Positions 45,206-53,778 of a stretch of 64,000 nt of DNA are shown here, piece after piece. The position numbers and the translations under genes were made by a program. This stretch comes from Streptomyces endocoffeicus (lineage in GTDB: Bacteria > Actinomycetota > Actinomycetes > Streptomycetales > Streptomycetaceae). Position 1 is the first letter of the stretch. The number at the start of each line of letters is the position of its first letter. Under the pieces are notes generated by a model. The model searched no databases and had not been told where the DNA came from. It was given only the letters and a program-made list of their open reading frames with translations. The stretch is from NCBI RefSeq assembly GCF_016741935.1, contig NZ_JAERRG010000004.1, positions 1-64,000 of the forward strand. The letters run 5' to 3'.

Positions 45206-45237
45206 TCGGAGCCCGACCCCGATCAGGGCTGATCGGA
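45191..45237. repeat. Duplicated 18-bp palindrome at the ThDP gene stop
   Basis: CCGATCAGCGCTGATCGG (45192-45209) is a perfect palindrome containing the stop codon of the ThDP gene. A near-identical copy, CCGATCAGGGCTGATCGG, lies 27 bp on (45219-45236). Either two short hairpins ending the transcript or a dyad operator for the next gene; the duplicated stop resembles other 3'-end repeats in the window. Confidence 0.8.
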
Positions 45238-45374
45238 GGAAATGGGCGCCACCCGCGCCGAGCCTGGACGCGGGCCCCCACCCGAGTCCTTACCGTGCCA
45301 GTGACCCATTGGCTCCGCGCTCGTTCACCCAACCGGGGGAATGAGACGGTCGCAGGTAAGGCGAGGTGCTCGGG

Positions 45375-46100
45375 ATGGTGGCTCCGCCGGACGACGAGAT
45401 GCTCGCGGCACGCACCGTGTCGTACGCCTACGGCGGCTCGCCCGCCCTCATCGGGGCCTCCCTCGGCGCCCGGAAGGGTGAGATCGTCGCCGTCACCGGC
45501 CCGCGCGGCTGTGGCAAGACCACCCTCCTCGCCTGTCTGGCGGGCCAACTCGTCCCGGACAGCGGGGAGGTGTGGTTCAAGGGCGTCCCCGTGCACTCCC
45601 TCCCTCCGCTCGGCCTCGAACGGCTGCGGCGCGAGCACTTCGGCTGGATCGGCACCGAACCCCAGCTCGTCCCCGAGCTCACCGCCTGGGAGAACGCCGC
45701 GCTCGCCCTGATGCTGCGCGGCACCGGGCGGCGCGCCGCGAAGAGCGCCGCGTGCGAGTGGCTGGACCGGCTCGACATCGGCGAGTGCGCCCGGGCACGG
45801 CCCGCCGCACTGCTGCAGTCGCAGCGCCAGCGGGTCGCGCTCGCCCGCGCGCTGGCCGCCGGGCCCAGCGTGCTCTTCGCCGACGAGCCCACCGCCCCGC
45901 TGCACCGGGCCGACCGCGCCCAGGTGCTGCGCACCCTCACCTCGGCGGCCCGCTCCCACGGCATCACCGTGGTCCTCGCGACGCACGACCAGGAGGTGGC
46001 CACCCTCGCCGACCACACCGTCGCCCTGCTCGACGGGCGCCGGGTGGGCTCGGACCCCTCCGAGGCGGAAGGCAGGGCCGCGTGCTCAGCCTCCGCCTAG
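45375..46100 (+). CDS. ABC transporter ATPase with degenerate signature
   Basis: A 241-residue ATPase of the LolD/MacB size class. Walker A GPRGCGKTT (42-50) and Walker B VLFADEP (166-172) are intact. The signature motif, normally LSGGQRQR, reads LLQSQRQR (146-153), and the D-loop, normally SALD-like, reads TAPLHRAD. The ATG at 45375 has GAGG seven bases upstream; a GTG at 45366 is the alternative. Its end overlaps the downstream membrane protein by 19 bp, so the two form a pair. Whether it hydrolyses ATP efficiently is open. Confidence 0.88.
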   Translation: MVAPPDDEMLAARTVSYAYGGSPALIGASLGARKGEIVAVTGPRGCGKTTLLACLAGQLVPDSGEVWFKGVPVHSLPPLGLERLRREHFGWIGTEPQLVPELTAWENAALALMLRGTGRRAAKSAACEWLDRLDIGECARARPAALLQSQRQRVALARALAAGPSVLFADEPTAPLHRADRAQVLRTLTSAARSHGITVVLATHDQEVATLADHTVALLDGRRVGSDPSEAEGRAACSASA

Positions 46101-47338
46101 CCCGCGGCGCCCGCCCGTCCGTGCTGCTGCGGCGGTCCCTCGTCACCGTCGCGGCGGCGGGCGCGAGCTTTCTGCTGCTGAGCGCCCTCGGGTTCGCCTC
46201 GGCCCATCCGGACGACTCGCAGGGAGCGGTGGGGCGGCTGCTGTGGTGCCTCGTACCGCTGGCCGCGACCGTCCAGCTGGGCATCGTCGTGGGCCGCGCC
46301 GACCCCAGCACCGGCCCCGGCCCCGGTTTCGCGGCGGCCGGAGTCGGCCCGGCCCGTGCGGCGCTGCTCGCGGCGGTCTCGATGGCGGCCGCCTGTGCGC
46401 TCGGCGGTGTGCTGGCGCTGCTGGTCTTCCTGCATCTGCGCGGCGATCTCGGCGACTCCTGGCTGGACTGGGCCGGAAGCGGGGCGGCCGGCCGGCAGCT
46501 CGGCGGCGGCCGGCCGCTGCCCTTGGCCGGTACGGTCACGCTGCTCGCCGTCGTCCCCGTGGTGGTGGGCGCGGCGTGCGCGGCCGGGCTGTGGCCCCGG
46601 CAGCCGAGGGCGGTCCACCAGCCGGTCCGCGGACCACGGGGCGCCCGCCGCCCGGCGGTCCCGGCCCGGCCCACCGTTGTGACGGGGCCGGTCGCGCCCC
46701 GGCCCCACCAGGCCACCTCCGGACTTCCCTGGGGCATCGCCCTGACCGCGGCCGGACTCGCCCTGCAGGCGTACGCGAGCGGTAACGCACCCCCGCTCCC
46801 CGACGCCCTGCTCGCCGTGCCGGGCCGGCTCGGCGGCAACCCGCCCGGTGTGGTGGGCGGCTGGGCTCTGGCGGCGCTCGGGCTGGTGCTGGCCGGGCCC
46901 GGCCTCACCCATCTGTGCGGCAGGCTGCTGGCCGTCGGGCGGCCTGGCGTGCTGCGGCTGCTGGCCGGGCGCATGCTCCAGCAGGAGGCCGGGCTGATCG
47001 GACGTCCGATCGGCGCGCTGTGCGCCCTGGCCACCGCCGGATTCACCGTCCTCGAACTGTACGGAAGGGCCTCCGGGCCGTCCGGCGCCCATGCCTTCGG
47101 CCCGCTCACCGGTCTGGGCGCGGCCCTGGTCACGCTGTGCGCCGCTGCCACGACCCTGACCGCGGTCGTGGAAGCGAGGAGCGCGCGCGAGCGCACGACG
47201 GCCGCCCTGGTCCGCCTCGGCGCCCCGGCCAGGCTGCTCCGCGGGGCGGCCGCGCTGCGCGCGACGGCCCTGCTGGCGCTCCTGGTGCCGCTGGTGTGGA
47301 TGGTGGCGCATCTCACGGCGATGCCGTTCCACCGCTGA
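46082..47338 (+). CDS. ABC transporter permease-like membrane protein
   Basis: A 418-residue protein with about eight hydrophobic segments, beginning SVLLRRSLVTVAAAGASFLLLSALGF. An internal basic, proline-rich loop (residues 180-215) separates two membrane blocks. The GRMLQQEAGLIGRPIGALCALATAGFTVLE part recalls FtsX-like permeases. It starts at GTG with GGAAGG eight bases upstream, inside the end of the ATPase gene, so the pair is translationally coupled. The substrate is unknown; lipoprotein or antibiotic export are family possibilities. Confidence 0.8.
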   Translation: MLSLRLARGARPSVLLRRSLVTVAAAGASFLLLSALGFASAHPDDSQGAVGRLLWCLVPLAATVQLGIVVGRADPSTGPGPGFAAAGVGPARAALLAAVSMAAACALGGVLALLVFLHLRGDLGDSWLDWAGSGAAGRQLGGGRPLPLAGTVTLLAVVPVVVGAACAAGLWPRQPRAVHQPVRGPRGARRPAVPARPTVVTGPVAPRPHQATSGLPWGIALTAAGLALQAYASGNAPPLPDALLAVPGRLGGNPPGVVGGWALAALGLVLAGPGLTHLCGRLLAVGRPGVLRLLAGRMLQQEAGLIGRPIGALCALATAGFTVLELYGRASGPSGAHAFGPLTGLGAALVTLCAAATTLTAVVEARSARERTTAALVRLGAPARLLRGAAALRATALLALLVPLVWMVAHLTAMPFHR

Positions 47339-47443
47339 AAATCCCGGGTGTCGGTGTTCATGCCTGGATTGTGCGGCGAAGCGGCCCGGTCACGATTGCC
47401 CTAATCCACAGCCCCCCACCTCCGGTGTGATTAGCATGTCGGC

Positions 47444-48541
47444 GTGCAGGAACCAGACCGGGAAATAGAGTCCATCGAGGAGTTCGACCAGGTCGTCGCC
47501 CGCGGCACCCTGGCCGGGTTCCGGGTCCAGTCCGTGGACCTGACAGGCCGTACGGCCGCGCTCCTCTCCACCGACACCAGCGAGTCCGTCTTCCTCGGCT
47601 GCCCGATGGAGACCGAGGCGGCGGCGAAGGTCCGGGCCGGGGGCGCGCTGGTGTTCCCGCCGGTGCCGGATCTGCCGTTCGATCCGTACCGCGGCACCCT
47701 CTACTCCCCCGCGGAGCTCTTCGAAGGCCTCACCGAACACGGTTACGCGCGGACGCCGGACGCGCTCGGCTACGCCTGGTTCCAGCGGACCAAGACCGAC
47801 GGCGACATCTTCGCCTCGATGCTGCGCTCCATCCACGACGACGCGGTCTCCGACGCGCTCGACGAATTCCTCGTCGGGACGCGGGTGGTGGGCGTCATGG
47901 GCGGCCACGCGCTGGCACGCGGCTCCGACGGATTCGCGGGCGCCGCACGGCTCGGCCGGGCCCTGGCGCGGACCGGTCTCACGGTCGCGACGGGCGGCGG
48001 ACCGGGCGCGATGGAGGCCGCGAACCTCGGCGCCTACGCGGCCCCGCACGAGGACGCGGCGCTGGACGAGGCACTCGAACTGCTCGGCAGGACACCCTCC
48101 TTCCGTCCGTCCATCGGGGCCTGGGCCGAGGCCGCCTTCACGGTGCGCGAGCGCTGGCCGGACGGCGGGGCCTCGGTCGGCATCCCCACCTGGTTCTACG
48201 GCCATGAGCCGCCGAACGCGTTCGCCTCGCACATCGCCAAGTACTTCGCCAACGCCACCCGCGAGGACGGACTGCTGGCGCGCTCGACCGCGGGCGTGGT
48301 CTTCCTGCCCGGCGCCGCCGGGACCGTCCAGGAGATCTTCGACAACGCGACGCCGAACTACTACGAGTCGCGCGGTGAGCCGACCCCGATGGTGCTGGTG
48401 GACCGGGATCACTGGACCCGGCGGCTGCCGGCCTGGCCACTGCTCGAAGCGCTCGCGGAGGGACGGTCCATGAAGGCCCGTATCGCTCTGGTGGACTCGG
48501 TGGACGAGGCGCCCGAGGCGCTGCTGTCGATGCTGGGCTGA
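47444..48541 (+). CDS. LOG-family (lysine decarboxylase-like fold) protein, long form
   Basis: A 365-residue protein. Residues 140-365 carry a Rossmann-like LOG domain: VGVMGGHALARG, TGGGPGAMEAANLGA and PGAAGTVQEIF, a variant of the family's PGGxGTxxE. Classical LOG proteins release free base from nucleoside monophosphates. The extra 140-residue N-terminal part (ESVFLGCPMETEAAAKVRAGG) marks the longer actinobacterial subgroup with unknown substrate. It starts at GTG with no clear ribosome site; a TTAGCAT box eight bases upstream hints at a leaderless transcript. Confidence 0.85.
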   Translation: MQEPDREIESIEEFDQVVARGTLAGFRVQSVDLTGRTAALLSTDTSESVFLGCPMETEAAAKVRAGGALVFPPVPDLPFDPYRGTLYSPAELFEGLTEHGYARTPDALGYAWFQRTKTDGDIFASMLRSIHDDAVSDALDEFLVGTRVVGVMGGHALARGSDGFAGAARLGRALARTGLTVATGGGPGAMEAANLGAYAAPHEDAALDEALELLGRTPSFRPSIGAWAEAAFTVRERWPDGGASVGIPTWFYGHEPPNAFASHIAKYFANATREDGLLARSTAGVVFLPGAAGTVQEIFDNATPNYYESRGEPTPMVLVDRDHWTRRLPAWPLLEALAEGRSMKARIALVDSVDEAPEALLSMLG

Positions 48542-48605
48542 ACCGGCGTCAAGGAAGCGCCGGGTACCGGGGGAGGCGTTCCAGCGGAGGCAAGGGGCCC
48601 TGGCG

Positions 48606-49643
48606 TCAGGGCTCGGGGTCCAGGAGCACCACGTCGGCCGGGTCGATGACCGCCCCGGCCCGGGCCCCCGCCTCCGGGGCGTCCCGCAGGCCGCAGGACG
48701 CCTCAAGATGCGGCGCGGCCGGGTCCGACAGCCGCAGGATGAGCGTCACATGGTCGCCGCGGAAGGTGCGCGCCACCACAGTGCACGCCAGCCCCTCCTC
48801 CGGGTCCGTCAGCCGTACCCCGGCAGGGCGGACCAGCAGCCTGCCGGGGCCCGGCCGGGAGCCGGGCGGCACGGGCAGCTTGCCCCATACGGTGTCGGCG
48901 ACCTCACCGTGCACGATCGCCTCGACCACATTGTCGAAGCCGAGGAAGCGGGCGACGAACTCGGTGGCGGGCCGCTGCCACACCTCCAGCGGGGTGCCGG
49001 TCTGGGCGATCCGGCCGTTCTCCATCACCACCACCCGGTCCGCGAGCGCGAACGCCTCCCCCTGGTCGTGGGTGACCGCGAGGACGGTGGTGCCCAGCCG
49101 TTCGAAGAGCTCGCGCAGCTCCACCACCAGACGCTCCCGCAGCCCCCGGTCGAGCTGGCCCAGCGGCTCGTCCAGCATCAGCAGCTTGGGCCGCGGGGCC
49201 AGCGCGCGGGCGAGCGCCACCCGCTGCTGCTCACCGCCGGAGAGCGAGTCGACGGGGCGGCGCTGGGCGCCCGGCAGTCCCACGAGCTCCAGCAGTTCGG
49301 CGACCCGGCGGTCCACCTCCGCACGGCCCACCTTGCGCATCCGCAGCCCGAAGGCGACGTTGCCGCCCACGTCCCGCTGCGGGAACAGCTGGTGGTCCTG
49401 GAACATCAGCCCCACGCCGCGCCGGTGCGTGGGCACCCCGCTCTGGTCGCGTCCGGCGAGCCACACCCGGCCGGCGTCGGGGCGCTGCAGCCCGGCCACC
49501 ACACGCAGCATGGTGGACTTACCGCTTCCGCTCGGCCCCAGCACACAGACCGTCTCGTGCTCGGCGACCTCCAGGTCCACGGCGTCCAGCGCGTCGCGCC
49601 GGCCGAACCTTACGGTCACCTCGTCCAGTCGCAGCAGGGTCAT
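48606..49643 (-). CDS. thiQ: Thiamine ABC transporter ATPase
   Basis: A 345-residue ATPase: Walker A GPSGSGKST (36-44), signature LSGGE (134-138), Walker B LLMLDEP, switch His in AVTHDQGEAF, and a C-terminal regulatory part. The ATG directly abuts the permease stop (TGAATG). It is the last gene of the riboswitch-controlled thiBPQ operon, which makes thiamine or a phosphate ester of it the substrate; by sequence alone it also resembles iron or spermidine ATPases. Confidence 0.9.
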   Translation of the reverse strand: MTLLRLDEVTVRFGRRDALDAVDLEVAEHETVCVLGPSGSGKSTMLRVVAGLQRPDAGRVWLAGRDQSGVPTHRRGVGLMFQDHQLFPQRDVGGNVAFGLRMRKVGRAEVDRRVAELLELVGLPGAQRRPVDSLSGGEQQRVALARALAPRPKLLMLDEPLGQLDRGLRERLVVELRELFERLGTTVLAVTHDQGEAFALADRVVVMENGRIAQTGTPLEVWQRPATEFVARFLGFDNVVEAIVHGEVADTVWGKLPVPPGSRPGPGRLLVRPAGVRLTDPEEGLACTVVARTFRGDHVTLILRLSDPAAPHLEASCGLRDAPEAGARAGAVIDPADVVLLDPEP

Positions 49644-51374
49644 TCAGAACTCTCCGGAACGGTCGGTGCGGATGCGCTCGAGCGCCAGCAGCGATCCGGC
49701 GCAGACCAGCATCAGGATCGTGCTCAGGGCCATCGCCTGCCCGTAGGTGAGCTGACCGGCCCGGCCCAGGAAGCGGGCGATGGCCACCGGGAGGGTCGGA
49801 TGGTCGGGGCGCGCGATGAAGACGGTCGCCCCGAACTCGCCCAGGGAGACGGCGAACGCGAAACCCGCCGCGACCGCCACGGCCCGCCCGACCAGCGGCA
49901 GGTCCACCTCCCGCCAGACCCGCCACGGGGACGCCCCGAGCACGGCCGCCGCCTCCCGGAGCCGGTGGTCCACCGCCCGCAGCACCGGCAGCATGGTCCG
50001 TACGACGAAGGGCACGCCCACCAGGGCCTGGGCGAGCGGCACCAGGATCCAGGAGGCGCGCAGATCCAGCGGGGGCTCGTCCAGGGCGATCAGGAACCCG
50101 AACCCCACGGTGACGGCCGAGGTGCCCAGCGGCAGCATCAGCAGCGCGTCGAAGCCCCGTACCAGCATGCCCGCCTTACGGGTGAGCGCCGCGGCGGCGA
50201 GACCGCCCACGACGAGGGCGAAGACGGTGGCGACCGCCGCGTACCACAGGGAGTTCCCGACGGCCTCCATGGGAGCCACGAAGAAGGTGCCCCCGCTGTC
50301 GGCGGCCGACCGCAGCGCCTCGTAGTAGGTGAATCCGTAGCCGTCCGGTCCGTTCAGCGAGCGCTCCACCAGCACCGCGAGCGGCGTCACGATCAGCAGC
50401 GCGACCACCGCCAGCACGCCCCACAGCAGCGCCCACTGGGCCGGGCCCCTCGGGCGGCGCGCGGTGCGGCCCGGGTCGACGAGCCGCAGGGCGCTCTCCC
50501 GGCGCCTTACGGTCCACGCGTGCAGGGCCAATACGGCCGCGACAGCGGCGAACTGGACGAGGGTCAGCACCGCGGCCGTGGGGAGGTCGAGCAGCTGCGC
50601 GGTCTCGCGGTAGATCGCCACCTCCAGGGTGGCGTAGCGGGGGCCACCCAGGATCTGGATCACGCCGAAGGAAGTGAAGGTGAACAGGAACACCATCAGC
50701 GCTGCCGCGGCCACGGCGGGGGCCAGCGCGGGCAGCGTCACCCGGCGCCAGGCCGACAGCCGGCTCGCGCCGAGCACCCGCGCGGCCTCCTCCTGGCGCG
50801 GGTCGAGCTGGGCCCACAGCCCGCCCACGGTCCTGACGACGACCGCGTAGTTGAAGAAGACATGGGCCAGGAGGATCGCCCAGACGGAGGTGTCCAGCCG
50901 CACCCCCCACAGCTCGTCCAGCAGCCCGCCCCGGCCGAGCAGTGCCAGGAAGGCCGATCCGGCGACCACGGTCGGCAGGACGAACGGCACGGTCACCACG
51001 GCCCGCAGCAGCCCCTTGCCGGGAAAGTCGAAGCGGGCGAAGACATAGGCGCCGGGCAGCGCCACCGCGAGCGTGAGGGCGGTCGACGCGACCGCCTGCC
51101 AGCAGGTGAACCACAGGACGTCCAGCGTCGCCGGATCGGTCACCACCTCGGCGATCCGGCCGAACCGCCACCGCCCGTCGGCGCGCAGTCCCCGGGTGAC
51201 GATGGCGGCCACGGGATAGGCGAAGAAGACCGCGAAGAAGGCGAGCGGCACCGCCATCAGGGCGATCCGGAGGGCGATCGCGCGACGGCCTCCGCCCTCG
51301 CCCCTATCGGCCTTACGGTGGCCGTCGGCCTTCTTACGGTTCTCGCGGGGCTCTACAGGACCAGCGAGGACCAT
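49644..51374 (-). CDS. thiP: Thiamine ABC transporter permease (fused two-domain)
   Basis: A 576-residue permease with about 12 transmembrane helices in two homologous halves, each with an EAA loop (QEEAARVLGASRLSAWRRVTLPAL and LREAAAVLGASPWRVWREVDLPLVG). This fused arrangement is typical of ThiP and ferric-iron permeases. The start MVLAGPVEPRE overlaps the thiB gene by 22 bp; a GTG at 51386 is an alternative, and neither has a strong ribosome site. Riboswitch control upstream of thiB supports thiamine. Confidence 0.9.
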   Translation of the reverse strand: MVLAGPVEPRENRKKADGHRKADRGEGGGRRAIALRIALMAVPLAFFAVFFAYPVAAIVTRGLRADGRWRFGRIAEVVTDPATLDVLWFTCWQAVASTALTLAVALPGAYVFARFDFPGKGLLRAVVTVPFVLPTVVAGSAFLALLGRGGLLDELWGVRLDTSVWAILLAHVFFNYAVVVRTVGGLWAQLDPRQEEAARVLGASRLSAWRRVTLPALAPAVAAAALMVFLFTFTSFGVIQILGGPRYATLEVAIYRETAQLLDLPTAAVLTLVQFAAVAAVLALHAWTVRRRESALRLVDPGRTARRPRGPAQWALLWGVLAVVALLIVTPLAVLVERSLNGPDGYGFTYYEALRSAADSGGTFFVAPMEAVGNSLWYAAVATVFALVVGGLAAAALTRKAGMLVRGFDALLMLPLGTSAVTVGFGFLIALDEPPLDLRASWILVPLAQALVGVPFVVRTMLPVLRAVDHRLREAAAVLGASPWRVWREVDLPLVGRAVAVAAGFAFAVSLGEFGATVFIARPDHPTLPVAIARFLGRAGQLTYGQAMALSTILMLVCAGSLLALERIRTDRSGEF

Positions 51375-52426
51375 GTCTTGACCCACGGCTCACGGTTCTT
51401 GGCGATCTTCTGCGGAGCCAGGGTGGCCGAGTCGGCGATCCTGACCCCGTATCGGGTGAACAGCTCCGGCAGCTTGGCGTCCTCGCGCGCCGGGTTGACG
51501 TACATGTTCAGCGGGACGTCCTCCTGGAACCGCTTGCTCAGCAGGAAGTCCAGCAGCGCCTTGCCGCCCTTGGTGTTGCCCGCGCCGTTCAGCAGTCCGG
51601 CGAACTCCACCTGCCGGAAGCAGGTGCCCGTCGCGACCCCGGTGGGGGCCTTCGCGGGCTTGCTCTTGGCGTCGGCCACCTCGGCGGGCGGGCTGGAGGC
51701 GTAGGAGACGACGAGCGGCCGGTCGCCCTTGCCGCCGCCGGCCGAGCCGGAGAACCGGTCGTAATACGCCTGCTCCCAGCCGTCGACGACCTCGACGCCA
51801 TTGGCCCGCAGCTTCTTCCAGTAGCCCTTCCAGCCGTCGTCGCCGTACTTCGCGGCCGTGGCGAGGAGGAAGCCGAGACCGGGGGACGAGGTGGCGGCGT
51901 TCTCGGTGACGAGGAGGTTCTTGTAGGCGGGCTTGGTCAGATCGTCCAGCGTCCGGGGCGGCGTCAGCTTCTTGTCGGAGAAGTACTTCCGGTCGTAGTT
52001 GACGCAGATGTCGCCGAAGTCGACGGGGGTGACGCGGTGCTCGGCCCGGTCGAGCTGAAGGGCCGCCGGGACCTTGTCGAGCCCCTTCGCCGGGTAGGGG
52101 GTGAACAGGTCGTTGTCGAGCGCGCGGGAGAGGAGGGTGTTGTCGACGCCGAAGAACACATCGCCCTGGGGGTGGCCCTTGGACAGGATCGCCTGGTTGA
52201 CGGCGGCTCCGGCGTCGCCCCCGGCCTGCACGCGCACCTTGTAGCCGGTCTCCTTGGTGAACTCCTTGAGGACCGCCTTGGAGGCCGCGAACGAGTCATG
52301 CGTGACCAGGGTGACCGTCTTGGATTCCGAGCCGCTCTTGGCGTCCTCGCCGCAGCCGACGAGCGCGCTCAGGGCCAGTGAGCCGAGGAGGGCGGCCGAG
52401 ATGGCACGCCGAAGCTGGCTGTTCAT
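51353..52426 (-). CDS. thiB: Thiamine-binding lipoprotein
   Basis: A 357-residue solute-binding protein with signal peptide and lipobox LVGC (Cys25). The mature start VTLVTHDSFAASKAVLKEF and the GDAGAAVNQAILSKGHPQGDVFFGVDNTLLSRA segment match ThiB. It binds thiamine or its phosphates outside the cell for the ThiPQ pair. A TPP riboswitch lies immediately upstream, and its closing helix contains the GGGAG ribosome binding site. Confidence 0.94.
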   Translation of the reverse strand: MNSQLRRAISAALLGSLALSALVGCGEDAKSGSESKTVTLVTHDSFAASKAVLKEFTKETGYKVRVQAGGDAGAAVNQAILSKGHPQGDVFFGVDNTLLSRALDNDLFTPYPAKGLDKVPAALQLDRAEHRVTPVDFGDICVNYDRKYFSDKKLTPPRTLDDLTKPAYKNLLVTENAATSSPGLGFLLATAAKYGDDGWKGYWKKLRANGVEVVDGWEQAYYDRFSGSAGGGKGDRPLVVSYASSPPAEVADAKSKPAKAPTGVATGTCFRQVEFAGLLNGAGNTKGGKALLDFLLSKRFQEDVPLNMYVNPAREDAKLPELFTRYGVRIADSATLAPQKIAKNREPWVKTWSSLVL

Positions 52427-52435
52427 GGTGATGCT

Positions 52436-52518
52436 GACTCCCTACGCCGGTATGACCCGGATCAGGTCCGAGGGTCTGCGGCCGTGCCGCACTCTCAGCG
52501 CTCTGAGCGCTCCCCTGT
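52436..52518 (-). promoter_or_regulatory. TPP riboswitch (THI box)
   Basis: Read on the minus strand it has the conserved elements in order: GCTGAGAGTGCGG, GCAGACCCTCGGACCTGAT, CCGGGTCATACCGG and CGTAGGGAG. These are the pyrimidine- and pyrophosphate-sensing loops and the 3' closing strand. The AGGGAG of that strand doubles as the thiB Shine-Dalgarno, so ligand binding would hide the ribosome site and repress translation of thiamine uptake. Confidence 0.95.
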
Positions 52519-52599
52519 CGGAATGTTCACTTGTACGGATGTGCACTTCTATGACGATCACATGATGCAACGATGCCCAGGCACCGTATCAGCCGGTGC

Positions 52600-53706
52600 T
52601 CAGCGCTCCGAAGCCGCCAGCTGGCCGCAGGCCCCGTCGATCTCCTGGCCCCGGGTGTCCCGGACGGTCACGGGCACCCCATGGGCCTCCAGGGCCGCCA
52701 CGAACGCCTTCTCGTCCTCGGGCCGGGACGCCGTCCACTTGGAGCCGGGCGTCGGGTTGAGCGGGATGAGGTTCACATGCACCCGGTGGCTCTTGAGTAG
52801 CCGGCCGAGCAGATCGGCGCGCCATGCCTGGTCGTTGATGTCCTTGATCAGCGCGTACTCGATGGAGATCCGGCGGCCGGACTTCTCCGCGTACTCCCAC
52901 GCGGCGTCCAGGACCTCGCGCACCTTCCAGCGGGTGTTGACCGGCACGAGGGTGTCGCGCAGCTCGTCGTCGGGCGCGTGCAGCGACACCGCGAGGCGGC
53001 ACTTGAAGCCCTCGTCGGCGAACCGCAGCATCGCCGGGACGAGGCCGACGGTGGAGACGGTGATACCGCGCTGCGAGAGGCCCAGGCCGTCGGGCTCGGG
53101 GTCGGTGAGCCGACGGATGGCGCCGACGACACGGTTGTAGTTGGCCAGCGGTTCGCCCATGCCCATGAAGACGATGTTGGACAGCCGGGCCGGGCCGCCG
53201 GGGATCTCCCCGTCCCGGAGGGCCCGCATCCCGTCGACGATCTGGTGCACGATCTCGGCGGTGGACAGATTGCGGTCCAGTCCCGCCTGCCCGGTGGCGC
53301 AGAACGGGCAGTTCATCCCGCAGCCCGCCTGTGAGCTGATGCACATGGTGACCCGGTCCGGGTAACGCATCAGAACGGACTCCACGAGCGTGCCGTCGAA
53401 CAGCCGCCACAGCGTCTTGCGCGTGGTGTCGTCGTCACAGCTGATGTGCCGCACCACGCTCATCAGATCCGGCAGCAGCCCGGCGGCCAGCTTCTCGCGC
53501 GCGGCGGCCGGAATGTCGGTCCATTGAGCGGGGTCGTCGGCATAGCGCACGAAGTAGTGACGCGACACCTGACCTGCCCGGAAGGGCTTCTCCCCGAGGG
53601 CGGCGACGGCCTCCCGGCGCTCGGCGGGCGTGAGGTCGGCAAGATGCCGCGGGGGCTTCTTGGCCCCACGCGGCGCGACGAAGGTGAGTTCTCCGGGCTT
53701 AGGCAT
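52600..53706 (-). CDS. rlmN: 23S rRNA (adenine-2503-C2)-methyltransferase
   Basis: A 368-residue radical SAM enzyme that methylates A2503 of 23S rRNA and A37 of some tRNAs. The cluster cysteines are Cys129, Cys133 and Cys136 in [29 protein letters not shown] and the C-terminal [15 protein letters not shown], which carries the mechanistic cysteine, are RlmN hallmarks. It lies after the cdsA terminator and before the thiamine operon, apparently monocistronic. Confidence 0.96.
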   Translation of the reverse strand: MPKPGELTFVAPRGAKKPPRHLADLTPAERREAVAALGEKPFRAGQVSRHYFVRYADDPAQWTDIPAAAREKLAAGLLPDLMSVVRHISCDDDTTRKTLWRLFDGTLVESVLMRYPDRVTMCISSQAGCGMNCPFCATGQAGLDRNLSTAEIVHQIVDGMRALRDGEIPGGPARLSNIVFMGMGEPLANYNRVVGAIRRLTDPEPDGLGLSQRGITVSTVGLVPAMLRFADEGFKCRLAVSLHAPDDELRDTLVPVNTRWKVREVLDAAWEYAEKSGRRISIEYALIKDINDQAWRADLLGRLLKSHRVHVNLIPLNPTPGSKWTASRPEDEKAFVAALEAHGVPVTVRDTRGQEIDGACGQLAASER

Positions 53707-53734
53707 GATTTTCCCAGTGTTGCAGACGTACGAA

Positions 53735-53764
53735 GGGCCCCGCGCCGGGAGTGGCGCGGGGCCC
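53735..53764 (-). terminator. Terminator after cdsA
   Basis: A perfect 12-bp stem GGGCCCCGCGCC (53735-53746) pairs with 53753-53764 around a 6-nt loop, between the cdsA stop and the rlmN start on the same strand. Confidence 0.85.
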
Positions 53765-53778
53765 GTGGGCGGGCGTGG

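Noticed and set aside
48542..48605. Terminator between the LOG-family gene and thiQ
   Set aside because: Only weak, short pairings were found in the gap.
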